Source of the DNA: Loxodes magnus
Lineage: Eukaryota > Ciliophora > Karyorelictea > Loxodida > Loxodidae
Length of the DNA: 64,000 nt
Assembly (NCBI GenBank): GCA_946699065.1
Contig: CAMPDV010000238.1
Coordinates: 248,001-312,000, forward strand
Direction of reading: 5' to 3'
The notes under the pieces are model-generated. The model did not search any database. It was not told the DNA's origin and worked only from the letters and a program-made list of their open reading frames with translations. This document shows, one piece after another, positions 12,043 to 24,978 of the stretch (positions within the stretch are counted from its first letter, which is position 1; the number at the start of each line of letters is the position of its first letter). The translations under genes were made by a program, and so were the position numbers.

Positions 12043-12690
12043 TCATGCATCAATCAGAAGGATTTATATTAAGATGTAAGAGCTTAGTGTATTTATATTC
12101 CTTATTTTTATATATTCATGCTATAATTCTTCATAATTTTTTCCCGTATCCATTACTATAAAATAATTCTTAACTAAACATTAGATTGAGCCATAGAGAC
12201 AACATTTATTTTAATGAGTACTTAATATTAAAAGATCCATTTTGTCTTTAGATGCATTAGTCTCATAAATTAATTTTGGTACTATTTTTAGTTTCTTTGA
12301 TATCTATTTAATTCTAATATTAATGAATTTTGTATTATATATTGCTTTTTATAAATATTCTATGTGTTTTATTTTTGGAGAATAAAAGTTTCTTCTATTG
12401 CTTAATAAAATTTGCTTTAGCAATCAGTTTGCTGTATCATTGAGCTTGATAATCTCTTTCCTAGTTTGTTTTTCTTCTTCAAAGTTTTGACAGATCTTAA
12501 TGAACTTGAATTTTCTTCTTTTTTCTTTCAAAATTTCTCTTTAAAATCGCATAAAGTAGTGTTATTTTTTCAACGCTATCGTGTTCTTCAGTCAGTCATA
12601 ATTCATATACTTATAATAAAAATGAAAATCTTCTTAAGCTTCATAGGATAGAAAACCTTTTGTAATTATCTTGCTCTCTTTTTTTAATTT
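12043..12690 (-). CDS. Hypothetical protein (structure uncertain)
   Basis: A minus-strand reading with protein-like texture: GFLSYEAQEDFHFYYKYMN, then a Lys/Arg-rich stretch, EEEKQTRKEIIKLNDTANW, KIKHIEYLQKAIYN and FIVMDTGKNYEELQHEYIKI, ending at TGA 12043-12045. No start codon fits directly; an ATG at 12752-12754 opens a different frame that also looks coding at first (MAISKIELINSLILEIFNQE), so a missed intron or frameshift is likely. No family was recognised. Confidence 0.35.
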
Positions 12691-13567
12691 CTTTTTCTTA
12701 ATTAAAAATTTCTAAGATTAGGGAATTGATTAATTCTATTTTAGAAATAGCCATATTAATAATCAGGCAATATATTTTATTCCTAAATTATTTTATTCAC
12801 AGTACAATATTTTGATTTTCTATCTATATTTTTATTCTTAGACTCAATATAATGAAAGGAATAAATACAGCAAATATAATTTGATTAAACCTTAGTAATT
12901 GACTAAATAGAGAAGAAATATCAAAATAATAAAAAGCTATACTAATTTCTATTTTTATCACTATTTAAATTCTAATAATCACATTCAACACTATAAGCAT
13001 CTCAAAATATAAAAAATACTATTCTCCAAATATGAAGATTATTATTTAAGCTAGGCTATTTACTCAAAAATAAGTTAATAAAATGATTATTAACTTAAAC
13101 TTTATCAAGTTATCTAATTTAGGAGCACTCTTTATTTATATATTATCACTTTTTTAAATTTTTATTGCTCAATAAATTTAATCCTAAAAATAAGCTTTGT
13201 AGCTTGTAGTAAAATTTATATTGATTGAAGCATTTTATAGTTAGTAATCTATTGAAATAATAAGCTATGAAATAAAAGCTAATTTATATACTAAGTTAAA
13301 CAAGAGTATATCTTGACGCATTTTATAAAGGCTTTATTTATAAATGATTAATAGTTAAAGAGAAATAATTAAATCATACAAAAATGAAAGTACTAATTAA
13401 ATGAGTAGCTTTTACTATATTATGGGAAGAAACTTCAAAGAGCTTTGGTTCTTTATTAAGTATAGAAACAATATTTATCAATAAATGTAAGTTTGGAAAT
13501 AATTGCCTTAATCTAGTCTTAGAATCTCTTAAAATAGTTAATTATTTATGCTTTTTAAATAAATTAA

Positions 13568-14179
13568 ATGGAAAAACAGAACCAAACATTGTACATCAGA
13601 AATTTGAATGAAAAAATAAAATAAACAGATCTTAAAAAGTAGCTTTACTAGATGTTTAGCTAATTTGGATATGTTCTTGATATTGTATGCGTCAAAAACT
13701 TTAAAATGAGAGGTTAAGCTTTTGTAGTCTTTGAAAGTATTAATATTGCAGCTAATGCTATGAATACTATGTAAGGCTTTATTTTCTATGATAAACCAAT
13801 GTAAATTTAATTTGCTAAAAGTAAGTCAGACGCAGTTGCTGTTTTAGATGGATCTTATAATCATTAAATTAAAAAGGAAAGAGCTGAACGAAGAATGTAA
13901 GAGTTTGAGCAACTTAAAAAAAAGCAGAAATAAGGTTAAGAAGAGAGCAATGAATAAGAGTTAAGAAAACTGTAAGTATCAGATTTTCCCTAAGAAATTT
14001 CAGTAGAAGCCTTAGAAGAACTTTTCAATCAATATTCAGGATTTTTAAATTTACAAATAAGAGAAAACGTAGCAATAGTAGAATATGCATCAGAAAAAGA
14101 AGCTATGATAGCAAAAGCTGGATTAAATAATTTCAATTTAACCTAGGAAAACAAACTCAGCATAAGTTTGATAGCTTGA
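13568..14179 (+). CDS. U1A/U2B''-type spliceosomal RRM protein
   Basis: A 203-aa protein with two RNA recognition motifs, the architecture of the U1 snRNP A / U2 snRNP B'' family. RRM1 shows RNP2 (LYIRNLN, residues ~8-14) and an RNP1 of the U1A type (MRGQAFVVF, ~48-56), with the typical FGYVLDIV and AANAMNTMQGF segments. A charged Gln/Glu/Lys linker (~100-135) leads to a shorter second RRM (VSDFPQEISVEALEELFNQY ... NVAIVEYASEKEAMIAKAGL). It would bind stem-loops of U1 or U2 snRNA. About twenty Gln are TAA or TAG, some inside conserved RRM positions. The TGA at 14177-14179 falls where the family ends, so it is a true stop. Confidence 0.93.
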
Positions 14180-14613
14180 TAAAATAATTCATAAGGAATA
14201 TCACACTTTTATTCTTGAAACTATTAAAATCATCTTTTAACATTAAGTCTATCAAAATTATTTATATCAAGTATATAATTTCTTAAAAACTACTATCAAA
14301 ATGTTCTCTTTACCCTGCTTGAAAAATTTGCATATTAATTTTTCTTTCTGGAGCCAAAAATTTAATCTATTAAACTTTTTTAATTCTCTTGGAATTCTTA
14401 AATTTTTCATTTCTCTTAACATTGTAAAATGATTTTCATTTTATGATTTCCTTGATAATTGAATATTGAACTATCTTAATAAATCCTTTATGATGCAAGC
14501 AATATTTTAATTGTTTATCAAACTATAATCCTTCAAAATACTCACAAAAAGACTCTAAAGGGAAAGTGAGATAGATTATACTGTCTTGATTTTATTTAAT
14601 TAATATATTTAAA

Positions 14614-15555
14614 ATGCAGGATAAGATGGAAATTGAATAAGACCAAGTTTAATAGAATCAATAAGCTTAGGAAAACAACTAAGAAGTACAACCGTAAATG
14701 CAGATTGAAGTTTAAGAAGAATAAGTCACAGAAAGTATGAATGTAGAAAATTAAGGGCACTAAAATATATAATCAAGCACTAATTAGGATGTTATACAGG
14801 ATATGCATATAGAAGTTGAAGAAAATTAACAGACTATTGTAGCTTCTGCTCCTTAAGTAATTGAAGGAAATTAAGTTCCTGAAATTGTAAAATCGGAGTA
14901 GAAGCAAGAGGAAGAAGCAAAATATTAGAATCAATAAAACTAGTAGAATTTACTAAAGATACCTATTCCTTCAGATTTTGATTTTAATTCTGTTTCTGAA
15001 TTTGTCAAAGGATTAAAATGGACAGGAAGATTAACTGAGGAAGAGTTTAAATATTTATTGAATGTTTCAATATTTCTTAAATATGATAATATCAGAGTAT
15101 AATAAGCTGGAACTGTTCTGGATACATTTAAATAAATTCTAGACCAAGATAGTGAGATATATTAGCAGAATACTATTACGTGCTTTAGTGAAACAGCAGC
15201 TGCTTAAATGGGTTAAGAATTTTATCTTTCACCAGAATAGTAACAGTAGCATTAGCAATATAACCAAGCCAAACAAAAGTCTTTCATGGTTAAATAGGGA
15301 GATAAAGATGAAATAAAGCATTATCAAGAATAAATGGAAACCAAATTACCTGCAATAATTCAAAAGGGATCTGGTACCGCATCAGATAACTAATAAATTT
15401 CGAGAGAGGAAATGGAAGCATAACGTAGATAACGTTATGCTCAAGTTGAAAAGGAGGCTGAAAAAAGAAGAAAAGAGCAAGAGGATTAGCTTAAAAAATA
15501 GCAAGCTACTGAAGCTTTCTGGAAGAGGGGAGGAAAAGGCCTTGGACAATTCTGA
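14614..15555 (+). CDS. Gln-rich protein, function unknown
   Basis: A 313-aa protein starting MQDKMEIEQDQVQQNQQAQE. The first ~110 residues are low-complexity Gln/Glu/Asn, almost all Gln being TAA or TAG. A more folded middle follows (IPIPSDFDFNSVSEFVKGLK, LTEEEFKYLLNVSIFLKYDN), then a Gln-rich part and a charged C-terminal helix (EKEAEKRRKEQEDQLKKQQ) ending FWKRGGKGLGQF, stop TGA 15553-15555. The composition suggests an intrinsically disordered regulatory or RNA-associated protein, but no family was recognised. It follows the RRM gene on the same strand after 434 bases. Confidence 0.7.
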
Positions 15556-16941
15556 TTCTTCTTTTATATTTAAACATCATAATATATACTTCGTTTTTAA
15601 ATTTTCAACGTTTGCTGATTTTTTCCTCATAAAAAATATAAACTTTAAAAAATGTCTTATAATTTACATTGGAATACCTTATAATTTCTTGAACTAGCAT
15701 AAAAGATATTTAAACTCTAAATGAATTTTTTTAATTCTAGTAATCTTATAATAAATTTAAGTGGACATGTAAGCTTAAAATTATTTAAAAAAGAATTAAA
15801 TTTTTTAGGTATTTAAGTTAAAATTTTCTATATCTTTATATATCAAATTTTATAACATGGTTAATTTTTATTTGAAACAGAAATTTTAGATTAAATAAAT
15901 TATGGATTATAGTGCTTTAGAAGTAAGAATAATTAGCTTTTTCTCACTCTTTTTAAATTTTTTAATATCAGTTTATATAAATAAAGTTAACTGATTATGA
16001 GCATTTAGTTCTTAAATTTAATTAAAATCATTTATTTAATATTTAGAGTTTGATCTTAGATTTTCTATGCACTTGTATAATAAAAGACTTGTAAAACCAA
16101 ATTTTTTCTTCCAGAAAATCGATTCTTGAACAAAAGATATGAAACATTAGCATCACTTTAGTTTTATGTTCAGAGAATATTTAAAAAATAAAATTTGCAA
16201 TTATTAATTCCAAGTATGAACACTTATAACTTTGATTGCTTTTTCATTTCTATAATTATTATCTTAAGAACTTAAGAAGAATAATATAAAATCTTAAATT
16301 ATTAATTTAAAAGTTTTTTTGCTAACTTCCTAGTCCTTTTGATGCCCATTTTATGAATATACGATAAACTTTATATAACTTTTATAAAATTCTTATTACC
16401 GACCTTTTGTTATTTTTCCAGGCTTTGATGTATATACTATATTAGTTAATGATATATGAATTAAACTTGATTCCATAATCAATATTTATAATGTAAGTTT
16501 ATTAATCTTAATTATAGTTTTGAGCATACTCTCACAGTCGTACATTTATACTCTGAAGTTTTATTAGAGTAAATTTTTAATTTTAAAAAGTAGAGATAAA
16601 ACAACTTTCTAACTTGTGGTTATTGTAATTATTTATTAAATACCAATAAACACAATATAGTGCTATTAATGCTCTTAAATTAGTCATATCTTCTACTAAA
16701 TGCATAACTTTGCCTATTTCATTTAAAAAATAATCTAATTTTAAGCTCTTACAACTTTTATTTTCACTAATTTGATCATAAAAACTACTAGATTTTATTC
16801 TAGCAACTACAAGAATACTTACATAGAATGAAAATTGTGAAGATAATATTCCTTAATGCAAAAATGCATCCACCATTTAGTAAAGATTCAATTGCACTAT
16901 AATATAACTATTGAAATAAGAATATGACAAAAGTAACTATG
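15556..16941. other. AT-rich intergenic stretch
   Basis: No gene, repeat or RNA was recognised on either strand. Short A/T runs dominate. Confidence 0.4.
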
Positions 16942-17735
16942 ATGAATAAACGAAAATGATAAGTTATTTATCCTAGAGAAAGACACAAAAGTTTGATTAA
17001 TAGTAGATTAAGAAGTTGAGATTAAAGTATATGAAGAGATACAAGTGACAGCTAAAAATATAAAAAGGTTTTTATTGATATAAATAATATTAGTTACCAT
17101 AGTAAAGATGCTTAAATATATCTCTAATTATTCTATTATTAAAGGATACAAATTATTATGAAGAAGCTATGCTAGTATTAAATTAATCCTTATAGCAATA
17201 TTAACTATCTATATTTATATGCTTATTTCATAATTTAAATTGCTTTAAAATTAATTTAAATAATAGAGAAGAAAGTGATGTAAATATTTCTCAAAAGAGT
17301 GATAATGATATCTACTAATTTAATTTATGAAATAAAGGGATTGGTTAAATTAAATAAAGGAAGAGTAATTATAAGGGGAGTTATTAAACGCTTTCCTTTA
17401 GAATAAAGATTTATGAAAATATACACTTTTGGATGATATTTCCATTAAGAGATAATAGAGCTAAATTTTCTTTTCATTAGATTAAATTTAAATGTCAGTT
17501 TTTTAGATTTTTACTAAAAAATTGATGTAAGATAAAAGCTTATTTCATACAGATAATTTTTTTAAGCAAAAAACAAAAAGTTCAAATGTAAATAAAAGGA
17601 AGAGGATTTTCTTTAATTCAGAAAAAGAAAAATAGTAAGATAGTGTATTAATTTAAACTTTGTAAATGTTAAATTTCTTTATTAGACAAACAAGTTAATA
17701 ACTTCTAATAATGGACATTGGTTTAAGATTTTTGA
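16942..17735 (+). CDS. Candidate hypothetical gene, exon structure unresolved
   Basis: Two protein-like readings in different frames. The 5' part starts MNKRKWQVIYPRERHKSLIN and continues to about 17260. The 3' part, from about 17260, reads NREESDVNISQKSDNDIYQ, then KSNYKGSYQTLSFRIKIYE and HFWMIFPLRDNRAKFSF, ending at TGA 17733-17735, three bases before the end of the convergent tail-anchored gene. A missed intron or a frameshift must join them if this is one gene. No family was recognised. Confidence 0.35.
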
Positions 17736-17738
17736 TTA

Positions 17739-18278
17739 TCAAGTATTATACTGGAATATGAAACTTTGAGGATAAAAATAATTGGATTAAAAGTTAAAAT
17801 TCTAGCTAAAAACCTTGTAAACAATAAAAGAAAGAAAGATAAAAAAAACAACTAGCAAATCTAATTTCTAATAAAAAATGCTAGTCTTGGGTTATTGTGA
17901 TTGTTACTGTTTCTGTTTTTGTTTTAATTCTTTTTAATTTACATTTCGCCTCCTTCTTCCATACTTTTTAATTTTCGTAGTAAAACTTAGTCCTCTTTTT
18001 ATATTTTGCTGTATAGGCGAAGATTACTCTTATACAGTTAAATTATGTTCACAACTTTTTGAAGATTCCAATTTTTGTTTTGAGTTTTTAAGCTTGAACT
18101 TTCTAAATTATCTCGAGTTTCTTATGCTGGTAAAATAAGTTGTCTAATTATTATTTCTATCAAGCTGTTTCTTCTTTTCACTGCTTTCATTAAATATTAT
18201 CTGCTCATCTTCATCATTAATAAAATAAGAGCCATCGCTATTCTTCCTTTTTGGTTTTTCTTTCAGTTTATAACTCAT
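17739..18278 (-). CDS. Basic protein with one C-terminal membrane helix
   Basis: A 179-aa protein starting MSYKLKEKPKRKNSDGSYF. It is hydrophilic and rich in Lys, Ser, Gln and Asn, with a basic patch (KKYGRRRRNVNQKELKQKQK), then a single hydrophobic helix (LDLLVVFFIFLSFIVYKVF, residues ~141-159) and a short tail. This layout suggests a tail-anchored or single-pass membrane protein facing the cytosol. The stop TGA is at 17739-17741. No family was recognised. It is convergent with the candidate gene at 16942-17735. Confidence 0.6.
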
Positions 18279-19086
18279 TTTTAATTATAAATTAATCTAA
18301 TATGCCTAGAAAAACTTAAATCTGTAAAATTGATAATTAAATAAAGATGATTTCAAGCTTTTAAAACTGATAAATACTTTAAATGAAAAACAACCAAGGA
18401 TATTTGATAATGAAAGACCATCTTATTTTCACTTTCATCAAGACTAATCAACATTCTTTATTTCATAATTTGAATGCTAATCATTATACCAAAACGTATC
18501 TGACAAATCATATAAAAAAATATTAAAAAAGTGAATAAATCCTTAATGAATTAGATGCTAAGATATAAATATAAAAATAAATAATAAAAATACAATTTTA
18601 TAGAGTAAAAACTACTTATTTGCTACATTTGATTTACTAACATTATTAATGATCAAATTGAAAAAAAAGGCTAATTAACTTTTAAATGATCAGAATGCAA
18701 GTGCTGATATTGATTATTTAAAGTTAAGTAGCTATTTTTATCTAGTTTTATTACTTATATCTTAAGTTTGCTATCTAGCTTATCAATTAAAGCTATATAT
18801 CTAATTTAATTTAACATACTCTATAATAGTTGAACCTATATAGATAGTGATTTGTTTGCTTAAAATTATTAGATTTGTTTGCATAATAAATAAAAGGTTA
18901 AGTAAGGTATTAAATAGAATTTAAGACTTATAAATTTTGATTGAAGTATAAAGAGAGATATTGTATATTTATGTGGGAAAGAGATTCCTATTTTTGTTGG
19001 CATCATTCTGACTAATAAGATATTATTATTTTTCCAATAGAATCTAGACACTAATTCTTTAAAAACATAGTAAAGGCATCTAAAAA
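18279..19086. other. Intergenic stretch between divergent genes
   Basis: Lies between two divergent starts (18278 on minus, 19087 on plus) and so should contain both promoters. No conserved element was recognised. Confidence 0.45.
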
Positions 19087-19891
19087 ATGTAATATGATTA
19101 AGTAAAAGTGAATACTAAGTCATAAAAATGGCTATAGTAAGTTATTAATACTTATGAATAATCTAATGATTCCCACAATGAATAAATAATTGAGAAATTA
19201 GCTTTAGAATGAATCGATTCTATGAATAGCCAAGTTATTAACAAATTTCTTTAAGAAACTAATTAAAAAACTGAATAATTGTGATAAAGCTATTTCCAAA
19301 AATCATCTATTTAATTTGAATGCTTGGTTGAATAACTATAGAGTAGATAAATTTTATACCTGAATTATTTTTTTCGTTGAATATAGACTCGAAAGGGGAA
19401 AGCTTTCGTATTACATAAGCAAGAAATTGGAAGATATTTCTCGACATGTTTTGATAAAAAGAGAAAGAAGAAGACAAAATACTGATAAATTTCATAAATA
19501 ATAGTTATAAAAAAGAGTAAAGGCTGATATCAAAGATAATATTTCATCAATTTATTACAAAAGTTATCAAGCTGTCAAATAACTGCAGTTGCTGAGCATA
19601 TATGTGGAGAATAAACAGATTTTTTAAACTTCCTTATTGAAATCTTTATAAATCAAGGAGTAGTTTAGCTATATGTTGCTATCATCTCATCAGAACAAGT
19701 TTGCTATATCTATAATGAATATCTAAGAACTTACTATATCTATGATAAATTTTCATGTTTCACAACATTAGCTACACGAAATATTGTCACCCAGATAAAG
19801 ATTTTTTCATATTAAAGGAAAAGCACAAAAAATTGAGATATAGGAAGATATTAAAAACCAAAAGAAGCATTTAACTAAGTAGAAATTATGA
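19087..19891 (+). CDS. Hypothetical protein with an apparent +1 frameshift in a T7 run
   Basis: Starts MQYDQVKVNTKSQKWLQQVI and reads well through EKLALEWIDSMNSQVIN and FECLVEQLQSRQILYLNYFF. There the frame breaks in a run of seven T (19368-19374). Dropping one T continues smoothly as VEYRLERGKLSYYISKKLED and on to KKHLTKQKL, stop TGA 19889-19891, giving 267 aa. The protein is helical, with Lys/Gln/Glu-rich segments; no family was recognised. The break may be a sequencing error, a mutation or programmed frameshifting. Two more genes in this window show the same kind of break. Confidence 0.55.
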
Positions 19892-20108
19892 AATAAAGCC
19901 TTACTAGTGTTATTCTGAAAACTATGTCAAATATGTTTGCAGAATTAAAATTGAAAACTTTAAGTAGCTTTGTAAAGCTAAATTAATATTCTAATATATA
20001 GGCATTTCATAATCAAAAAATCTATCTTTAACTTTATTATCTGTAGAAGATCCTATTTAGTGTCTATAAGTGAAAAATTAATTTTTATAATTTTTAGTAT
20101 TAATTATT

Positions 20109-20983
20109 ATGTAAAAAAATAAAACAAGCTAACCAAAACCGTAGAATTAGAGTAGTCCAGAGAAGAGCATTTAAATCTAGAATTAATAGCCTATTGATTA
20201 ATCTCCAAAAAAAGAATAAAAAGTTGAAAAGGAATCTAAAAGATAAATTCTACTTAAAGAATCAGGAATATTTGAAGCATATGAATGTAATTATTTCATT
20301 TAGATCTACTTAAATAATTGATTATCTATGGCCTTCCTAAAGAAAACCTTTTTGAGTTTGCTTCTTTGCAAGTACTAAAATATGAAAGACATTAGAAAAA
20401 TAAAAACCTACAAACTAAAATTAATCAAGCTAAAGAAAATAATAATGAATCCAATATTAAATCAACATTTATACAAGCTGAATAAGTAAAAATACAATTG
20501 GAACAATAAAATTATCTTAAGTAACTTGAAGAAATAAAAAAGAATCTTGAAATGCAAACTTAACTTCAAAAATAGTAAATCATATAGAAGGAGATTAATA
20601 TTAAGGATGAAAAACTAAATAAAGGTAAAAACTTGGTAAGTGAAAAAAGTAGAATAAGAAATAAAGCAAATTTAAGAAGTTATGATAAAAATATTACAGT
20701 TAAACAATTGTAAGAAAAAGGTAAAAATTGAGAACAACAAAAAGTGTAAGCTCCTTCATTGTAACCTCAGACCTTTATGAAAAGTCCTCGTTCTGAAATT
20801 ATTAGGAAAAAAAATTAATAAAATAGTCTACAAGCTATATCTCTTAAAGATGTTTAGAAAATTCAATAAATTTCAATTTAACCAGGCAAATAGGATTAAC
20901 AATTACCTAAATTTCCTCAGGTTTCAACTAAGCAACCTTATGCAAGAGGAAGGAAAACATGACAAGAATTAAATTTGATATGA
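20109..20983 (+). CDS. Probable RIIa/R2D2-type docking-domain protein
   Basis: A 285-aa protein. A Gln/Ser/Lys-rich start (MQKNKTSQPKPQNQ) leads to a helical unit at residues ~52-90, AYEYLLKQLIIYGLPKENLF then EFASLQVLKYER, which resembles the RII-alpha dimerisation-docking fold found in ciliary AKAP-binding and radial-spoke proteins. A coiled coil follows (EQVKIQLEQQNYLKQLEEIK), then a disordered Pro/Gln tail. A 17-nt intron (20287-20303) is needed to join the two halves of the docking unit. The last TGA (20981-20983) is taken as stop; an earlier in-frame TGA at 20960-20962 is read as Trp and could be the real end. The domain assignment is by eye. Confidence 0.65.
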
Positions 20984-21268
20984 ACTTTTTAATTATTTTA
21001 TAAAAATTGAAATGAAACTTAATAATATCGCTTTTGTTCATCTTACTATCATACTAAGACAAAACTATAAAATTAAATTAAAAAATTAGATATTTATTAA
21101 GATCAAATTTAATTAATAAAACCTTAAGTTAGTTGCTTTATAAATATTATATAATAATTTGATTTTAATTAGATGCTTATAGATTATAATACAAGTTTTT
21201 AGTAATTGGATAATTGAAGAAAAGATATTCAAAATATTTTTTATTAGATAACAACAAAGTATGTTTAT

Positions 21269-22678
21269 TCATTATTTATTTTTGCCTTTTTCTTTTTCTC
21301 TGATCATAATGTAATTTTTGAGTTAGGGTTAATTAGTTCCTGGATACTTAGATGTTAAGAATCTGGATAATACTTCTGAAAGCATATTATTGGTAAAAGT
21401 TTTAACTTAAAGCATTTCTTTCACTATTTCTTACGCAATACTTCTAGTAACTTCGTCAATGTAATCTATAGTAAGCAATCTTTAGGCACTTACAAAATTT
21501 TGTTCACGTATTCGTTTTTCATACAGACTAAGCCTATCTTCAAAATACTTTTTCTTATCTTTATTAGCTTCTAACTCTTTTTCATAAGCAACAAGTTTAT
21601 CATAAGCTTCTTCAAAAGTTTTTCATATTATTATTTCTATTGCTTAAATAGTAGTTTCTGAATGAACTCCTTCTTTGCGGACATTAAATCTGCCATCATA
21701 GGGTATTTTGGGCATTTCAATCTCTAATATTGTAATTCTTTTAGCAATATTTAATTTTTATAATTTTTCCTCCAATAAATTCAGTTCATTTTATGCTTTA
21801 TACTCTTCTTACTATACATTTATATCGTATAGATCTGGCTAAATATTTATAGCTTCCATATTTGACATCACTTATTATCTACTTGGTCCATATCCTAATT
21901 CAAGTGAAGCAAGAAATTCTACTCCTCTGTTAATCAATTTCTAATGAGCAATCTTCTTGCGTGCTACTTATTCTTATTCTTCCATCAGTTTTGCTCTTTA
22001 AAGATTCAAACTACGAAGTTATTGCTATTTTTTTTGCTCCATATCTTACAATTCTCTACCTCGCAATGCTTCTATTTCATGAGCTATTCTATATTTAGCA
22101 TCCTAAGTATTAGAGATTAAATTTTCTGCAAATTGGGCCTTTTTACGCAGATCATAATCATCCTATTTCATCTTTTTAGCAATTATATCAGCCTTTTTAA
22201 GAGCATTATCTAAATTTTCACTTGCAAACAAATCTCTTCTAAGTTATTCTTTATTAATAGCATCAATTTCCATCTATTTCATAAGATACTTTTCATTAAG
22301 ATCAGTTTTATTCTAAGTTATTTATCTTAAAGCTAGTTCATTTTGTGCTACTTTATCTAGTTCTTTTGTTTTCCAAGCTAAGAACAATTCTTCTTCTTCT
22401 TTTTACTAAAACTACCTAGCTTCCTTCATCTTAAATTGACTTTCAGCTAACTGCTATCTAGTTTACTCTATATTTTTAGTTTCAACTTCAATGTTAGTCA
22501 ATTTAGATTTTAATTGATGTTCTCGTCAGTTAAAATCATTTAGTTTTTTTTACTCTACTTCAAACTTTCTTTTTTCAAAATCTGCTACTTACTAGTTAAT
22601 CAAGCCTTATTCTTCTTTTATCTTCTATTATTCTTATCTCAGTTATATTTCTCATTCTATATCCTACTTAAATTCCAT
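21269..22678 (-). CDS. Long coiled-coil protein
   Basis: A 469-aa, highly charged, almost wholly helical protein starting MEFKQDIEWEIQLRQEQQKI. Heptad-like Lys/Glu/Gln stretches cover residues ~1-270 (KLTNIEVETKNIEQTRQQL, ENLDNALKKADIIAKKMKQ, ALRGRELQDMEQKKQQQL). A short less helical segment (LELGYGPSRQQVMSNMEAI, IPYDGRFNVRKEGVHSETT) precedes a second coil. The stop TGA is at 21269-21271. Such proteins are common in ciliate cilia and cortical structures, but no specific family was recognised. Gln is mostly TAA/TAG and Trp partly TGA. It is convergent with the RIIa-like gene, 285 bases away. Confidence 0.7.
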
Positions 22679-23011
22679 TTTAATTCTATTTTATTTAATT
22701 AATCTAATTTAGGCTTATCCCTTTATACAAAACGCTATAATATAAATATCTAATCTTAAGGACTTTAAACTCGTTGTTCTTGTGATTTTATATCAATATT
22801 ATAAGATAATTTAAAAAAGTCTCTAATTAACTTTTATGCAAGATTACACCATATCAGAATCTAAATACTTTACTTAGACTAATTAATTTAGAATATAACA
22901 AGAGTAATAAATATCATGACAACATAATAAATAGTCAAATGTGAATAAGAAATAAAATGAAAAGTAAAATACTAAGTAACAGAGCATTTCTATTAGTTTA
23001 AGATAGCCTAC

Positions 23012-24124
23012 TCATTTAAATTAAATTATCATAGCAATTTTAATTTAATTTTTCTTTCTTAAACTTAATTTATAGAAAGCTAAGATACTATGTAAGTATG
23101 TCTTTAAAATACTTTAAAAGCTTTTCATTGAAGAGTTTTATAAATATTATGTGATTTTAATGAATCTATTTTTGAATCTTATAATGCGTACTGTTGAATA
23201 TGATTTTTTATTAAATAAGCCAACTAAAAAATAATACTTATATTTAGGATTTCTTAATTTGAATGATGCATATTATGTAAATAATAAAAAAAATAGTCTT
23301 AGATATATATTTTTAGTTTATTTCATTAGATTTATAAATTGAAATTATAGCTTAGGAATTATATCGTAATGGCTTGAGTGTCTTATTAAAGAAAAAGACT
23401 AAAGTATAACTACAAATTTGCTTTTATATTAATTTAACATATTGTAATTACTAGAGAAATAGGATTTCTATAGCAGCTTTGACTCTTAATCTATATCCTT
23501 TCTAAAATTCATCATGAACTCGTTGTAAATTTCCGAAGTTGTATTTCCTGCGCTTTCTAATTCTTTTTACAAGGCTTAAACAGGAAAATCTTAGTACTAT
23601 TCACAGCTTATATTGACTAACTTATATTTAGGATTAGCTTCTTCATAAAATTCTCTTTTGCTATTTTTAACTGAACTTTCTTCATTAATAACAGATTATA
23701 GCTCCATACGACTTGCACTAATTACGCTTTCTAATTTGCTTTATTAAGGTTTTTCTGGTACTATTGGATTTAAAGAAGCCAGAGCTCTTAATCAAACTCC
23801 ATGTATACTCTATGATTCTGCACACAATATATATATTCGTTCAGGTGTTTCAATCATAAAAGCATAAAGTCAGTCATTAGGTTTTAACTTAATGCTTGCT
23901 GATTTATGCACTTTGGTAATTGAAGAAATTTCTATAATTTTTCTAATTTTACTAGATGATTTCCTCCTTTTATAGAAGAACATCTTCTAATCTAAATCTA
24001 ATACAAATCATCTTTGCACAAATCTTTAGAAAATTTTTCCAATAGCTCTGTTACTTTTCAATTTCTTAAGGTAACTCTAAACGACTCTAGGTCCTTAATA
24101 TGATTGGTCGACTTTATTATCCAT
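23012..24124 (-). CDS. PH-domain protein
   Basis: A pleckstrin-homology domain fills residues ~10-115: VVQSYLKKLKSNRAIGKIFQ, then QRWFVLDLDQKMFFYKRR, IEISSITKVHKS, WLYAFMIETPERIYILCAES and the hallmark Trp of the C-terminal helix in GVWLRAL. PH domains bind phosphoinositides or proteins and place the protein at membranes. The Trp codons in RWFVLD, NDWLYAF and GVWLRAL are all TGA, among the best evidence here for TGA as Trp. A Ser/Glu-rich tail follows to about 23440. The next in-frame TGA is far off (23012-23014) and the intervening residues look non-coding, so the true end is probably between 23440 and 23500. Confidence 0.8.
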
Positions 24125-24978
24125 TACTATTAATTTAAGAAATAAAAAAGGAAAAAAATGAATAGAAACCATTTTACAATAATGAAGTTATGCATATAGC
24201 TAACTTTTATCTCTAATCTTATTCCTCATAACCATTATCGTTTGTTTCTATAGCTTATCATTTCATATACTCTAAACTTCCAGTCCTATTAAATCTATTC
24301 CTTTCTTAAATTAGAAAAAGCTTATGCTCTTAGCTTAAATTAACTATCCTTAAGTTTACCAAGATAGTTATTTTTTGAACACTAGGAATAATAAAAAGAA
24401 GAGTTAAATTTAAGATTAAGAAAGAAGTGATTAGTATCACCTGAGAATTAGATTTAATTAGAGTTTTAATCTCCTCTCTTAAACAGTGAAACGATAAAAA
24501 GTAAATTAAACTTTAGAAGAATTTTATATTATAAACAATAAAAATTATGTATTATTAGCTTTAATTAGCTTTTGCTCATTCTCTTTAATCAATTGTAGAT
24601 TTTTTTATCCGTTATATTGATAAAAGTAAGCTAGCATTTTTATATACCCTTTTAACGCTTGAAATACACTATAGGTCCTGTTCTAATTTATAAAGGTTAT
24701 AAATATATGTAAAGAGCGCTTTTCTTAAAAAATTAGAATTTTGGTATTATTTTATCGAAGAGAATAATAATATGCATCTAATAAGAGAATGAGTGAGGGA
24801 TTTGGAAACTTAAAATAAAAGTATATAAGGTAAATATATAATAATAGCAATAATATTAATTTAAATGTCTAAATATGTGAAGTTACTCAATATATAAGCT
24901 TAATTTAAGTAAAGCAATATTAGTAGTTATTAATTATTTAATTAAATACTTTTACCATTAAAATTTTATTTAAACAAA
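24125..24978. other. AT-rich intergenic stretch
   Basis: Between two minus-strand genes. It includes the PH-gene promoter and the 3' flank of the Cys-rich membrane gene. Nothing else was recognised. Confidence 0.45.

Noticed and set aside
12466-12651. Plus-strand Phe-rich open frame
   Set aside because: Antisense of the Lys/Glu-rich reading on the minus strand, which has a better residue composition.
19087-19891. GINS-complex subunit identity for the frameshifted protein
   Set aside because: The resemblance (Trp near the start, YRLERGK helix) is too weak and the C-terminus does not fit.
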